Assembly (NCBI GenBank): GCA_023935145.1
Contig: CM043700.1
Span: forward strand, 105,864,400 to 105,928,399
Direction: 5' to 3'
Source of the DNA: Bretschneidera sinensis
Lineage: Eukaryota > Streptophyta > Magnoliopsida > Brassicales > Akaniaceae
Length of the DNA: 64,000 bases
The number at the start of each line of letters is the position of its first letter. Within the stretch, counting starts at the first letter, position 1. The notes beneath the pieces were generated by a model, which searched no databases, was not told the DNA's origin, and was given only the letters and a program-made list of their open reading frames with translations. Both the position numbers and the translations under genes were made by a program. This document shows positions 10,845 to 23,412 of this stretch, piece by piece.

Positions 10845-11809
10845 TTGTACCTCTCATCTTTGAATGGCTTGTTCACGCTTTGCTGTGGTTTATCTTTGCT
10901 CAGTCTGAAATTGCCTTTCATATGCCATGAACTGATCTTGTGAAGTCATCAACTGCTGTTGCTGAGTTGCCAATTGCCTCACAAGACTCTCTAGGTCACT
11001 GTTCTTTTATTCGGGAACTCATTGGGCTGCTGGTTGGGAGTGCTCACTTAATGTCTCAAACAACTCCATGGCTTCTTCACTACTCTTTTCCATCAGCACA
11101 CCTCCACAACCTGAATCCACAATACCTTTATTTATGTCACTCAAACCTTCATAGAAAGCGTGTACCAGCTCATCTTGAGGTAAATTGCGATGTGGGCACT
11201 TGAGAAGCAGCTCATTAAAGTGTCCCCATGCTTCAAAGAAAAGGTCCCCATCCTTTTGTTGGAAAGATTGAATCTCCTTCCTCAGCTGTCTTGTCTTTTG
11301 TGCTGGGAAAAATTTCTTTAAGAACCTACTGGATAGCTCTTCCTAAGTATGGAAGGACACTGCAGGCAATGAATTATACCACAACTTAGCATTATCTTTT
11401 AATAAAAAAGAAAAAGAATTAACCTGATTCCCTCTTGATCTAGGCCCCAGATGTTCTGGAACATGCAGAGATCAAAGAATTCCCGAAGATACAAGTGTGG
11501 GTCTTCTACAGATATACCTCTGAAATGAGTGAAAGCACTTAGTATCTATGAGGATATGTAATAATTGCCTTCTGCCTCAGGTTGGTAAACAATTCATGAG
11601 GGCTGGTCGAGGTTTCGTAGAATGAAGGATTGCTTCATGGGTCTTCTCTCTGGTGGCGGTTGGTTGTCAAGCTGTTCAGCCATTGGCGCTTCTCCCTCGA
11701 ATTCTTCTTCTATCTCTTCAACGTTGTCTCTAAGCCTTTGTCGAATGGTCCGCTCAAGCACTGTATCGAGTGGAAAGAATGTTGGATTCTTGGATCGAAG
11801 CCCCTGCAT
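10845..11809 (-). pseudogene. Athila-1 gag, with zinc-knuckle segment deleted
   Basis: The start MQGLRSKNPTFFPLD (ATG at 11809) is conserved in Athila-2 and -3. Later pieces are GLDQEGIRLILF, NAKLWYNSLPAV, FFEAWGHFNELLLKC and MEKSSEEAMELFETLSEH. After SEH the sequence jumps to QPAAQ: the stretch carrying the zinc knuckle in Athila-2 and -3 is missing. Gag forms the virus-like particle and binds RNA. Several stops and shifts are present. Confidence 0.82.
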
Positions 11810-12058
11810 GAATTAGCTGAAACACTTTAGTGCAGTAGTTTCAATACTGCTGCTCGGGTAGTTTCTGGACCTTTTGCACTCGATCACACCAAGCACTGCA
11901 CTTAATCGCACTTCCAGAAATTACTTTGCTGCAACCCTGAAACAGAAAAACAGAAAATACAAAGAATAAATAAATTAGGTATTTGATGAAACAAAATAAA
12001 ATAGAACAGAAAAATAAAACTGAACGAAAAATAATTCTAAACAGAAATTTAGTGCAAT
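11810..12058 (-). other. Athila-1 5' leader between primer site and gag
   Basis: Non-coding. A small cluster of the CGATCRCAC / CACTTAATCGCAC motif lies at about 11875-11925. The same cluster sits at the same place in Athila-2 (27541-27590) and Athila-3 (42678-42715). Confidence 0.6.
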
Positions 12059-12075
12059 CCCCGGCAACGGCACCA
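12059..12075 (-). other. Primer binding site, tRNA-Asp type (Athila-1)
   Basis: The minus strand reads TGGTGCCGTTGCCGGGG, complementary to the 3' end expected of plant tRNA-Asp with one change (TGGCGCC expected). It lies a few bases inside the 5' LTR. Confidence 0.85.
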
Positions 12076-12078
12076 AAA

Positions 12079-13365
12079 ACTTGTGCTAAAATATACCTAA
12101 ATTAATAAACAAATATTTGAACAATTTTACTTGCAAGTGCACAAGGTCAACATAGCAGTATAGTGTGCAAAAGCGAGATCATCTCCACAAGGATTGGTAA
12201 ATGTTGTTTTAAAATTAGTTTCGCTATATAATACGATAGAAATAATAATTGAGTTCGAATTAATAATGATAAAAGTTTAGGGCTTTGATATCCACCACTA
12301 ATCATACTTTCCCAATAAATAGTGTGTCAATGCTTTAACCATACTACTAATACCTAATGTTGTCAACCTAAGGGCATGGTTTATACTTCTTAAGCTATTG
12401 ATTTCCTTAAGCCATGAGTCAAGCATGGTGTATACTCTAACTCTTTTCTTTCTTAAAGGATTTAGCATAGTGTATACTAAGTTGTTCTTTAAGAGAGCAT
12501 AAGTTCTATAAAAATCGACAAACATACAAGATCTAGGGCATATTATATACTCCCGGTTTTTCATGTTGATTAACCTAAAAATCCGGCGTAGATTTCTTTT
12601 GTTACTATTATTAAACCCAGGACTCGGTCATCCAAATTGATTTAATTAACTAATCCATACCACATGCATATGTTGATTAAGCAAACACATATGAGGAATT
12701 CGATAAAACAGGCATTAATCAATTAAAGCATCATAATACAGCTATTGCAAGGGCAATAATACTCATATATGGAAAAGCATAATTAGGGCTTCAATCGAGC
12801 CCTACTAGTAAGTTAGTTACACATGGTTTTGATGTTAAACATCCTCATAAAGTAAAAATAAAGGGAGAAGAATAAACCTGAATGTACTACAGAGAAGAGT
12901 CGTCCATTCGTCTCCACAGTCTCGTTCTCCAAAAATCAAAACTAAAACTAAAAAGAACACCCTGTTTTTGTGTTTACAGGTCTATTTATAAGGTTTTTGG
13001 ACATCTGGAAACCCTAACTCGTAAAACAAAACCCTAACCCTACTTTCTAAAATAAGTTATGCCGTTTTATTGAACGTGTGCACTCGATCTTATACTGATG
13101 TGCTCGAGCGCAGGTGCGATCGAGCCTTCTTCTTGTGCACATGAGCACTGGTGCGCTCGATCGCACACTTTTGTGCTTGATCGCACTAAGAAACTTTCAG
13201 TTCTTCCAGCTTTGTTCTCTAATCCAGATGATGTTCTATTTTCTTCAATGACCTAGGAAAACACATAAAATACATAAAATACATAAAATAGCATGAAATA
13301 TCATAACTAGGAACTTAACAAATGTAAATTAAGGGGCTTAAATACGAATATTTAAGCACTTATTA
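12079..13365 (-). repeat. Athila-1 5' LTR
   Basis: Direct repeat of 761-2026, about 1.29 kb. TATA box on the minus strand at 12982-12990; CGCTCGATCGCAC-like cluster at 13077-13190. The outer end is TTATTA where CA is expected (CA to TA); Athila-3 shows the same kind of end. It contains an open frame at 12298-12564 that is shared by the other LTRs. Confidence 0.9.
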
Positions 13366-13370
13366 ACAGT

Positions 13371-13696
13371 GGTGGCTTCTGTCTTGATCCGAGAGGAAGC
13401 AGGTGTCCAGAGACCCGTGTACTATGTAAGCAAGATCCTCCACGATGCGGAAACGAGGTATCTCCCTATGGAAAAAATGGAGTATGCCCTCCTGGTCACT
13501 GCCCACAAACTTCGATTGTACTTTCAAGCGCACACCATCGTCCTCTTAATAGACAAACCTCTGAGACAAGTGCTCAACAAGTCGGATGTCTCCGTAAGGA
13601 TGGTCAAATGGTCCATAAATCTCAGAGAGTTCGACATCCGGTATCATCCCTGCAATGCCATCAAGCCCTCGCAGACTTTATCGTGGAAACCACACT
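13371..13696 (+). pseudogene. Tat pol: RNase H domain (first)
   Basis: Continuation of the RT at 1-760 beyond Athila-1: ASVLIREEAGVQRPVYYVSK, then ETRYLPMEKMEYALLVTAHK, then LRLYFQAHTIVLLIDKPLRQ and WSINLREFDIRYHP. The frame shifts at about 13660; ALADFIVETT follows in the next frame, then one stop before the second RNase H. The M that opens this reading frame is only the GTG created at the insertion border. Confidence 0.85.
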
Positions 13697-13706
13697 CTAA
13701 GACAGA

Positions 13707-14075
13707 ATGGATCCTACCCCAGATCTCGATATAGTCGAACTAGTTCCGCAATGGACCCTCCATGTTGATGGTTCCTCCAACAACACTGGAAGCAGAGCCG
13801 GGCTCATCATATGCTGCCCAGATGGTTTCAGCATTGAGTACGCCTTGAGGTTTGGGTTTAGTGCTTCAAACAACAAAGTCGAGTACGGGGCATTGCTGGC
13901 CGGAATGAAGTTAGCCAGAGCAATGTCTGTCGAGGCCCTAGACGCTTGCAGTGACTCACAGTTAGTAGTAAACCAAGTCAACGAGGAATTTGAAGCCCGA
14001 GGAGAAAAGATCACTCGCTACTTGGAGAAAGCCAAAGAACATGTCGCTAAGTTCAAAGTGTTTCGGATTAACTAG
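13707..14075 (+). pseudogene. Tat pol: second, archaeal-type RNase H
   Basis: Reads WTLHVDGSSNNTGSRAGL (first D), NKVEYGALLAGMKLA (E) and CSDSQLVVNQVNEEFEA (D), then YLEKAKEHVAKF. The acidic residues of an RNase HI-type site are present. A second RNase H after the retroviral-type domain is a hallmark of the Tat group. The domain is open through a stop at 14073; the expected tail (RAKNSKADSLARL) continues in frame after that stop. Confidence 0.87.
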
Positions 14076-14249
14076 ATCCACCGAGCAAAAAATTCAAAAG
14101 CTGATTCCCTAGCTCGACTTTCCTCATCTCTACAGCCAGAGCCCACGCATGCAGTTTACATTAAAACACTTGCTGTCCCAAGCACCGAAGAGATCTCTGT
14201 ACTACCTGTAACTGAAGTAAAAACTTGGGTTGACCCCATCATCTAGTAT

Positions 14250-15425
14250 TAATAGGATGGCCAGTTTTGCTCGGCAAAACTAGAAAAATCATCTCCCAAG
14301 CGTCGTGATATATGGTCATAGACAATCAATTATACAAAAGAGGTCTCACGACGCCCTATCTAAAGGGCCTAGGGCCAACTGAGCCCAACTATACCCTTCG
14401 AAAAGTTCATGAAGGAATATATGGAAACCACCTTGGAGGCCGAGCCCTAGCCTTCAAAATTCTTCGCCAAGGCTACTACTTGCCCGGTATGCAAAGAGAA
14501 GCCATGGAATTGGTAAAAAAAGAGTGTTAAAGTTGTTAATAGTACTCTGCAATCTCCCATCGGATGGTGAATCCTCTCACCTCGATCACCAGCCCGCTCC
14601 CTTTCGCCATGTGGGGGATGGACCTCCTCGACCCTTTCACAAGAGCACCCAGCCAACCGAATTACCTCATTACCACGATAAACTACTTCACTAAGTGGGC
14701 AGAAGCCGAGCCATTGGCCAGCATAACCGACCACTAAGATCAGAACCTCATCTAGAAATCCATAAGTGCCGTTTCGGTATTCCCCGTGTAGTGACGGACA
14801 ATGGCAAACAATTCAATAGTGCACGATTCAAAGCATTCTGCGAAGAACTACACGTCAAACACCGCTTCTCTTTCTTCGAGTATCTATAGGCCAATGGGTA
14901 GGCCAAAGTAACTAACAGAATGCTTCTATAAGGTATCAAGAGGAGATTAGACGAAGCGGACATGCAATGGATCAACCACTTGCCAAACATACTTTAGGCA
15001 TATTAGACAACCACCCGAACACCCACTAGGGAAACTCCCTTCTTCATGGCCTACGGTTCCGAAGCTGTCATTCCCTTGGAGATCAGGGTGCTTTCACTAT
15101 GAGTACAAAGTTTTGTAAGCAACAACAACAAAAAAGCCCTATGAATGAGCGCTGATCTCATTGACGAAGCTCGGGATAAGGCCTAGATCCGATTAGCTGC
15201 CTATGAAGGTCGCCAAGTATTACAATTCTCGGGTCCAAAACAGAAACTTTAAGCTGCATGACCTCATCCTATGAAAAACGAAGTCTCCCACCCATGAGAA
15301 ACGAGAGAGTTTGTCCCAAACTGGAATGGCCCGTACCGCATTAAAAGGATCTGCTGATCCAGCAACTTTGAGCTCGAGGAACTAAGCAGGAATCCTATTC
15401 CTCGCACTTGGAACACTGAAAACCT
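14250..15425 (+). pseudogene. Tat pol: integrase, heavily degraded
   Basis: The zinc-finger part (14312-14530) reads KVHEGIYGNHLGGRALAFK, then ILRQGYYLPGMQREAMELVK and KEC (HHCC). Core pieces follow in several frames: a GMDLL-like stretch near 14610, RFGIPRVVTDNGKQFNS (second D, 14760-14820), LHVKHRF, ANG.A (site of the E motif, damaged by stops), and PFFMAYGSEAVIPLEI. The C-terminal NGPYRI-like end and RTWNTENL are at 15325-15425. Many stops are present. Confidence 0.83.
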
Positions 15426-15636
15426 TTAATAATTCTACCAATAGCTCACGTCTAGGGTATGGTTCACGAAAGCGGCTGGGTTGGTTAAATTGTAATGACA
15501 AAAGAAAAATTGCAATAAAAGACGACAAGTTTGAAGGATAATACCAAAAATTTCATTAAAATTCCAAAACCTACAAAAGGCACAAATGGCCTTGAAGTAC
15601 AAAAATAAAAACAAGAAAAATATTAAGTCTAAACCC

Positions 15637-17609
15637 TCATGAGGTGACCTCTCCCTCAGCCTCAACCTCAGCCTAGACCTCCGGCTGAGAAGTTGGCTCC
15701 TCATTGCCAGCAAGAACTACCACCTCTGCCTTAGCTCTGCAGTAGCCTCTTCGTCCTCTTGAGGACCTAGCTAGTCGAGAGTAGAAAAATTAGTTTTAGG
15801 ATGAAGAGCCTCAACCCTCCTCTTAGCTTCTAAAAAGCCTTCGAGGTATTGCATGCCTCCCTCCTTCTCAGCTGCCGTCTGATATGAGGCCAAGTCTTTG
15901 AAAGACTCCAAGGCGTCTTCTCAGCCACTCAGGTACGGGTCTTAGTCTTTTATCTGAGTCACTGCCCCACAAAAAAATGGTGTCCCTCTCCTGGACTGCC
16001 TCAGCCCTAGCTTAGTTGGCCGCCTCTAGTGACGCCTGCAAATGGAGAATAAGCTTGGTGCTCTCATCCAGCTTGTGTTGTGCCTGACCAAACCTCTTGG
16101 CCAGGTCTAGGCACCGGCGGGACATCACCGCCAGCAGAACACCTGACTAAAACAAAACAAGAAATTGTTAACCATCATATCATGCAAAAAGTAAGGGAAA
16201 GGAAAAAAGATGGCAAAAAAAAGGGATTTTGTACCTGAGAGCCTAGGGCCTCAGCTGCGGAGCAGAGAGCTTTGATAGGCCTCTGCGACAACTCCAAGCC
16301 CCAGTTGGGAGTGAAGATCGTTGCCCTAGTAGTCGCACCTCGCGATGATATAAAGGCAATAAATGAGACTAGAGCAGCCTCCAGCTCAAGGGAGAACCTA
16401 GAAGGGCTCTCCAAGTCGATGAGGTTGAGAGAAGGAGCTTGAGGCCTCTTCCTAGCCCCAGACCCAGAAATAGATTGCTTCTCCGCTTGAGCAGCTTTCT
16501 TCCGCTCCAGAGTAAGTCTCTTGGCCCACTCCCTGGCTTTAGTGGTCACCTCCATCTCTACCCAAGATAACCAAAGGAAACCGTTAGTACGAAGTAAAGG
16601 AAAAAGAAGCAATATAAAACATTGTAGAAACGAAATAAAAGTAAGTATAAAAAAGTGGGCACGAGGTTACCACTCTCTATAGAGGACTCGAACAAGGGGA
16701 GCAAAGACCTCACCTTGCCAACTCCTTATTATCGTAGAGAACCTCCACATCCATAGGCGCAGCCACTATAGCATTCACCATCTCCTGCTAACGGTGAAAA
16801 AGACTTGGCTTCGTAAACTTTCCCACCCGATCCAAACTCCATGATAGTGGGACACCAAAGTCGCTCTCCATTCAGACGAAGAAAAAAGACTTCTTCCACC
16901 TTTTGATTGAAAATGGCATCTTCTTCAACAGTCTTCTCTTCACTCGAATATTGATCATGACCCATCCAGTTTAGCCATGCTTGCTTATCTAGAAGTGGGC
17001 CTTGAAAACGTCAAGGTTCATCAATCCCCCCACTTTTGAGATGAATGCCATTATCAGCCTTACCGAGTTCGGCACAAATTGATATAACGCCACGTCGAAG
17101 TACTGCAGCGCGACGTAAAAGAAGGGATGCAGGGGAAAGCATAGCCTGACTCTCATGTGTTGTTCATACACACATAGCTCATAGGGCGCGCGACTCAGAA
17201 GGGCATCATAAGCCCTCTCCCCGACTCTGGCTAACCTAAGGGCATATTCTCTCGAAACACGATATGCCCTTCAGATCACCTCGAGATCCTCCTCCCTGAT
17301 CTGGCTGGGAACAACGTTCGTGGTGAACTCCCATTGTTCCCTCTCATCAATAGCCATAACCTCTCTAATATCGGGTAAGGTCGCGTCCACATCATCCTCA
17401 GAGGACGAGTTCTTTTCATACTCTTCCACTACAGGTACATAGAGCAACATAGCTAATGGCCCCTCTCTAAGCTCGACTCTTTTTGGGGTCTCACTCTTGG
17501 AAGAGGACATGTCCAACCTCATATCCTCGGAGGTACTACTACTATAACTATTATTGCTACTACAGTTACCACTACTAGGCCTATCTCGGTAACTATCTAT
17601 TGTAGACAT
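15637..17609 (-). pseudogene. Antisense ORF (aORF) of the Tat element, gypsy-type transposon-associated protein
   Basis: It reads opposite to pol. The start is ATG at 17609 (MSTIDSYRDRPS), followed by a Ser/Asp-rich acidic N-terminus. One TGA after EEDLEVI is compatible with a CGA-to-TGA change, because the frame continues RAYRVSREYALRLARVGERA. The central domain reads MRVRLCFPLHPFFYVALQYF and QFVPNSVRLIMAFISKVGG, typical of the family known as putative gypsy-type transposon / Transposase_28. After a frameshift come WMGHDQYSSEE and a C-terminal coiled-coil-like part (LDLAKRFGQAQHKLDESTK). The stop is at 15637. An ORF of about 650 residues is estimated before decay. Role unknown; such antisense ORFs are described in Tat elements. 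Confidence 0.72.
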
Positions 17610-18285
17610 GAGAAATAAAAAGAGGAGACTCAACTAGAGTACGAATAGCACGAACAAACTTCCTCCTCAGTAAGACGATTCGACACCACACTCCAAGCAC
17701 CCACACCAAAAATCATTACCGAGCCGAGACGTCCAGCAAGCCTCTTCTCACTAGGAAATCACGACACCAAGCACTCTCAACCTTTAAAAATGAGGATGAT
17801 CACTCTCAAACTTTCTATCTAAAAACTTACTAGAATGGAAGTGAAGAAGAATGAGAGCAAAGCACCCATATATAGGAAAGAAAAAAGCTTAGCGAATGAG
17901 GCAATTTAAGAAGAACGGATGGGGAGGCATGACATTCAAGATGCTCGAGGTTACTTTTACACTATCCAAAGAATCCGTTGTCGCAAACGAAGCGACGTTT
18001 AGTCTGCTTGAGGCACCGTTTCGTTCCCCAAGAAAATGAAACATTAATGAGTGTCGCCATTTTCACTCCAAAATGGCTGCACACATTAAATTAATCCGAT
18101 GAAAGCCAAGTGTCAACGAAAATTCAAGAAGCATGAGTAAAAATAGATTTTACAAACTTGTGCCTAAAAGAAAAACGTCCCAAAAACCTAAAAGCGCCAA
18201 GACATTCTTCATAGGCCTAAAAGGAAAAAAAGCCTAAAAATCTACCTAAAACCACACTAGAAGAATTCTTGGCCCTAGCAAAATC
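17610..18285. other. Non-coding region between aORF start and tandem array
   Basis: Upstream of the aORF start on the minus strand, so it may hold that gene's promoter. No clear TATA box or repeat was recognised; A-rich near the array. No gene seen. Confidence 0.4.
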
Positions 18286-21200
18286 CTTGAAACTCAGACC
18301 AACGTCTCTAAGGCTAAGTATATTGATAGCTGCTCATATGCTCAGACAAATGTCTCTAAGGTCAAGCATATTGATTACTGCTCACATGCTCAGACCAATG
18401 TCTCCAAGGCCGAGCATATTGACTGAAGCTCATATACTTGGACCAATGTCTCCAAAATCGACCATATTGACTGCTGCTCATATGCTCGGACCAAAGTCCT
18501 CAAAACAAAGCATATTGAATGAAGCTCATATGCTCGGACCAATGTCTCTAAAGCTAAGCATATTGACTGAGGCTCATATGCTTGGACTAGCATCTCCAAG
18601 GCCGAGCATATTAATTGTTACTCATATGCTCAGACCAGTGTCTCTAAGGCCAAGCATATTGATTAATACTCATGTGCTCAAATCAAAGTCCCCAACATCG
18701 AGCATATTGACTGAAGCTCATATGCTCGGACCAACGTCTCTAAAGCCAAGCACATTGACTAAGGCTCATATGCTCGAACTAGCATCTCCAAGGCCGAGCG
18801 TATTAGCTGCTGCTTAAATACTCATACCAGTGTCTCTAAGGCCAAGCATATTGATTGCTACTTATGTGCTCGGACCAAAGTCCCCAACACCGAGCATATT
18901 GACTGAAGCTCATATGCTCGGACCAATGACTCCAAGATCGAGTATATTGATTGAAGCTCATATGCTCGGACCAACATCTCCAAATTCGAGCATGTTGACT
19001 GAGGTTCATATGCCCAAACTAGCATCTCCAAGTCCAAGCGTATTGACTGCTGCAAAGACTCTCGAACCAGTATCTCCAGGGCCAAGCATATTGATTGCTA
19101 CTCATGTGCTCGGACCAATTTCTCTAAGGCCGAGTATATTGGCTGAAGCTCATATACTTGGACCAACTTCTCTAAAGCCGAGAATATTGATTGAGGCTTA
19201 TATACTTAGACCAACATCTCCAAGGCTAGGCGTATTGACTACTGCTTATATGCTTAGACTAGTGTTTCAAAGGCCGTGCATATTGATTGCTAATCATGTG
19301 TTTAGACCAATGTCCCCAAGGTCGAGCATATTGACTAAAGCTCATATACTCGGACCAACATCTTCAAAGTCGAGCATATTGACTAAGGCTCATATGCTCG
19401 GATTAGCATCTCCAAGGCCGAGCATATTGACTGCTGTTAATATGCTCGGACCAGTATCTCTAAGGCCGAACATATTGATTGCTGCTAATGTGCTCGAACC
19501 AATGTCTCCAAGGCCGAGCATATTGATTGAAGCTCATATGCTCGGACCAATGTCTCAAAAGCCGAGCATATTGGCTGAGGCTCATATACTCAGACCAGCA
19601 TCTATAAAGCCGAGTGTATTGACTGTTGCTCATATGCTCGAACCAGTGTCTCTAAGGCCGAGCATATTCATCGCTACTCATGTGCTCAGACTAATGTCCC
19701 AAAGGCTGAGCATATTGACTGAAGCTCATATGTTTGGACCAACGTCTCCAAATTCGAGCATATTGACTAACGCGCATATGCTCGGACCAACATCTTCAAT
19801 GCCGAGCGTATTAACTACTGCTCATATACTGGGAGTAGTGTCTCTAAAGATGAGCATATTGATTGTTACTTATGTGCTCAGACTAATGTCTCCAAGGCCG
19901 AGCATATTAACTGAAGCTCATATGCTCAAACCAACGTCTATGAAGTCGAGTATATTGACTGAGGCTCATATACTCGGACCAGTATCTCAAAGGCCGAGCG
20001 TATTGACTACTGCTCATATGCTCGGACCAGTGTTTGTAAGGTCGAGCATATTGATTGATACTCTTGTGCTCGAATCAATGTCCCCAAGGCCGAGCATATT
20101 GACTGAAGCTCATATGTTCGGACTAACGTCTCTAAAGCTTAGCATATTGACTAAGGTTCATATGCTCGGACAAGCATCTCCAAAGCCGAGCATATTGACT
20201 GCTGCTCATATGCTCGGACTAGTGTCTCCAAGGTCGAGCATATTGATTGCTACGTATGTGCTTGGACCAAAGTACCCAACACCGAGCATATTGACTGAAG
20301 CTCATATGCTCAGACCAATGGCTCTAAGGCCGAGCATTATAACTGAAGCTCGTATGCTTAGACTAACGTCTCCAAAGCCGAGCATATTGAATGCTATTCA
20401 TGTGCTCGGACCAATCTCTCCAAGGCCTAGCATATTGATTGCTACTCATGTGATCGGACCAATGTCTCTAAGGCCGAGCATATTGACTGAAGCTCATATA
20501 TTTGGACCAACATCTCCAAAGCCGAGCATATTGACTAAGGTTCATATGCTCGAACAAGCATCTCCAAGGCCGAGTATATTGATTGCTGCTCATATGCTCG
20601 GACTAGTGTCTCTAAGGCCTAGCATATTGACTGACGCTCGTATGCTAGAACCAATGTCTCCAAAGCCGAGCATATTGATTGCTACTCATGTGCTCAGACC
20701 AATGTCTCCAAGGTCTAGCATATTGATTGCTACTAATGTGATCGGATCAATGTTTCCAAGGCCGAGTATATTGACTGAAGCTCATATGTTCGAACCGGTG
20801 TCTCCAAAGCCGAGCATATTGACTAAGGTTCATATGCTCGGACAAGCATCTCCAAGGCCGAGCATATTGACTATTACTCATATGCTTCAACCAGTGTCTC
20901 CAAGGTCGAGCATATTGATTGCTACTTATGTGCTCAGACCAAAGTACCAAACACCGAGCATTTTGACTGAAGCTCATATGCTCAGACCAATGGCTCCAAG
21001 ACTGAGCATATTGACTGAAGCTCGTATGCTCGGACCATCTCCAAAGCTGAGCATATTGATTGCTACTCATGTGCTGGGACCAATGTCTTCAAGGCCTAGC
21101 ATATTGATTGCTACTCATGTGATCGGACTAATGTCTCCAAGGCCGAGCATATTGACTGAAGTTCATATGCTCGGACTAACGTCTCCAAATTCGAGCATAT

Positions 21201-22134
21201 TGACAGAGGCTCATATGTTTGGACCAACATCTCCAAGGCCGAGCGTATTGACTGCAGCTCATATGGTCGAACCAGTGTCTCCAAGGTCGAGTATATTAAT
21301 TGCTACTCATGTGCTCGGACCAAAGTTCCCAAGGCTGAACATATTGATTGCTACTCGTGTGCTCGGACCAATGTCTCCAAGGCCTAGCATATTGATTGCT
21401 ACTCATGTGATCGGACCAATGTCTCCAAGGCCAAGCATATTGACTGAAGCTCATATGTTCGGACCAGTGTCTCCAAAGCTAAGCATATTAACTAAGGTTA
21501 ATATGCTCGAACAAACATCTCCAAGGCCGAGCATATTAACTGTTGCTTATATGCTCAGACCAGTGTCTCCAAGGTCGAGCATATTGATTGCTACTTATGT
21601 GCTCGGACCAAAGTACCCAAAACCGAGCATATCAACCGAAGCTCATATGCTCGGACCAATGGATCCAAGGCCGAGCATATTGACTGAAGCTCGTATACTC
21701 GAACCAACGTCTCCAAAGCCGAGCATATTGATTGCTACTCATGTGTTCAGACCAATGTCTCCAAGGCCTAGCATATTGATTGCTATTCATGTGATCGGAC
21801 CAATGTCTCCAAGGCCAAGCATATTGACTGAAGCTCATATGCTCGGGACAATGTCTCCAAAGCCGAGCATATTGGCAGCGGCTCATATGTTTGGACCAAC
21901 ATCTCCAAGGTCGAGCGTATTGACTGCTGCTCATATGGTCGGACCAATGTCTCCAAGGTCGAGTATATTGATTGCTACTCATGTGCTCGGACCAAAGTTC
22001 CCAAGGTGGAACATATTGACTGATGCTCATATGTTCCGACCAACGTCTCCAAAGCGCAGCATATTGATTGAGGCTCATATACTCAAACCAGCATCTCCAA
22101 GGTTGAGCATATTGATTGTTGGTCATATGCTCGT
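18286..22134 (+). repeat. 48-bp tandem array in Tat 3' UTR, about 80 units, with higher-order structure
   Basis: The unit is 48 bases: AAGGCCGAGCATATTGA, a variable 8-10 bases, CTCATATGCTCGGACCA, then ATGTCTCC. Because 48 is 16 codons, one frame (18830-22144) stays open for about 1100 codons as a 16-residue repeat such as SPRPSILTEAHMLGPM; antisense frames are open in stretches too. Unit variants recur in order: the variant with AGTACC starts at 20271, 20943 and 21612, i.e. 672 and 669 bases apart (14 units; one unit has lost 3 bases). The array is interrupted by Athila-2 and resumes at 29022. Confidence 0.93.
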
Positions 22135-23412
22135 TGTTGTGTAAAATTCTACCTAAATTAATAAGCAAATATTTGAACGGTTTTACTTGCAAGTGCACAA
22201 GGTCAATAGTAGCATAGTATGCAAATGCGAGATCATTTCCACAGGGATTGGTGAATTTTGTTGTAAAATCAGTTTCACAATATAAAATGATAGAAATAAA
22301 TATTGAGTTTGAATTTGATAATGGTAGAAACACAGGGCTTTGATATCCACCACTAATCATACTTTTCAATAAGTAATGTGCCAATGATCGAACCCAACTA
22401 TGAATACCTAATGTTTGTCAACCTAAGGGCTTGGTCCACTCCTTAAGCTATTGATCTCCCTAAGCAACGAGTTAGGCATGGTGTATACTCTAACTCTTTT
22501 CTCTATCAAGGGATTTAGTATGGTGTATACTGAGTTATTCCTAAAGAGAGCATAAGATTTGTGGAAATCCACAACCACACGAGACCTAGGGCATGGTGTA
22601 TACTCCCGGTTTCCCATGTTGATTAACCTAAGAACCAGACATAGATTTCTTTTGTTACTATTGTCAGACCCAGGACTCGGTCATCCAAATTGATCTAACT
22701 AACTAATCCATATCACATGCATACGTTGATCAGACAAACATATATGAGGAATTCAATAAAATAGGCATTAATCAATTAAAGCATCATAATACAGTTATTG
22801 CAAAGACAACAATTCTCATATTTGGAAAAACATAATTAGGGTTTCAATCGAGCCCTATTAGTAAGTTAGTTACACATGGTGTTTATGCTAAACATCATCA
22901 AAACATAAAACAAGTAGAAAAGAATAAACTCAAAAAATATTATGGAGAAGAGTTGTTAATTCGTCTCCAAAGCTCCAAACTAAAAAGAAGATTTCAAGTA
23001 TTGTTTCTGTGTTTTACAGGCCTATTTATAAGGTTCTAAGAACACCGCAAAACCCTAATTTCCATAAAAAAAAACCTGAACTATTCTTTCCAAAACTGGC
23101 TCTATTGTTTTACTGCACGTGTGCGCTCGGTCCCATGCTTTTGCACTCAAGCGCAGGATTGCGCTCAAGCCTTTTATGTGTGCGCACGAGTGCTTGTGCG
23201 CTCGATCACACTTTCTTGTGCTCAATCGCACTTGGCTACTTCCAGATCTTCCATATTTCTTCCTTTGAGTTCCAAAATGCTATATTTTCTCCAAGAACCT
23301 ATAAAAACACAAAAGACAGAAAAATGAAGTAAAATACAATAAAATACGTAAACAAATAGCTTAACAAAATGGAAATTAAAGGGCTTAAATATGAATATTT
23401 AAGCACTTATCA
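22135..23412 (-). repeat. Athila-2 3' LTR
   Basis: Minus strand TGATAAGTGC to GCACAACA. TATA box at 23022-23030; CGCTCGATCACAC-like cluster at 23115-23235. It contains the LTR-embedded open frame at 22423-22617. Confidence 0.9.

Larger units (their letters stand above)
761..13365 (-). mobile_element. Athila-1: Athila-lineage Ty3/gypsy retrotransposon, near full length, minus strand
   Basis: The element is bounded by two LTRs (761-2026 and 12079-13365). It has a tRNA-Asp-type primer site next to the right LTR and a polypurine tract next to the left LTR, so it reads right to left. Gene order is gag, protease, RT, RNase H, integrase, then an env-like ORF, which is the Athila order. Flanking 5-mers GAAGT (756-760) and ACAGT (13366-13370) would be a diverged target duplication. 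An alternative placement, GTTGT/GTGGT, shifts the ends by 3 bases. Stops, frameshifts, a gag deletion and a nested solo LTR show an old copy. It interrupts the Tat pol between RT and RNase H. Confidence 0.9.

Noticed and set aside
18269..18817. A 182-codon frame at the left end of the array.
   Set aside because: Same array in a shifted frame; not a separate gene.
18286..22134. Regular repeats considered as a CRISPR array.
   Set aside because: The units are contiguous without unique spacers, and the genome is clearly a plant nuclear one.
18830..22144. An 1104-codon open frame with 16-residue repeats, seemingly a large repetitive protein.
   Set aside because: It is the translation of the 48-bp tandem array; 48 is divisible by 3, so a stop-free unit gives an endless frame. 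Other frames, including antisense ones (20747-21070, 21632-22384), are also open. It ends inside the Athila-2 LTR and has no gene context.
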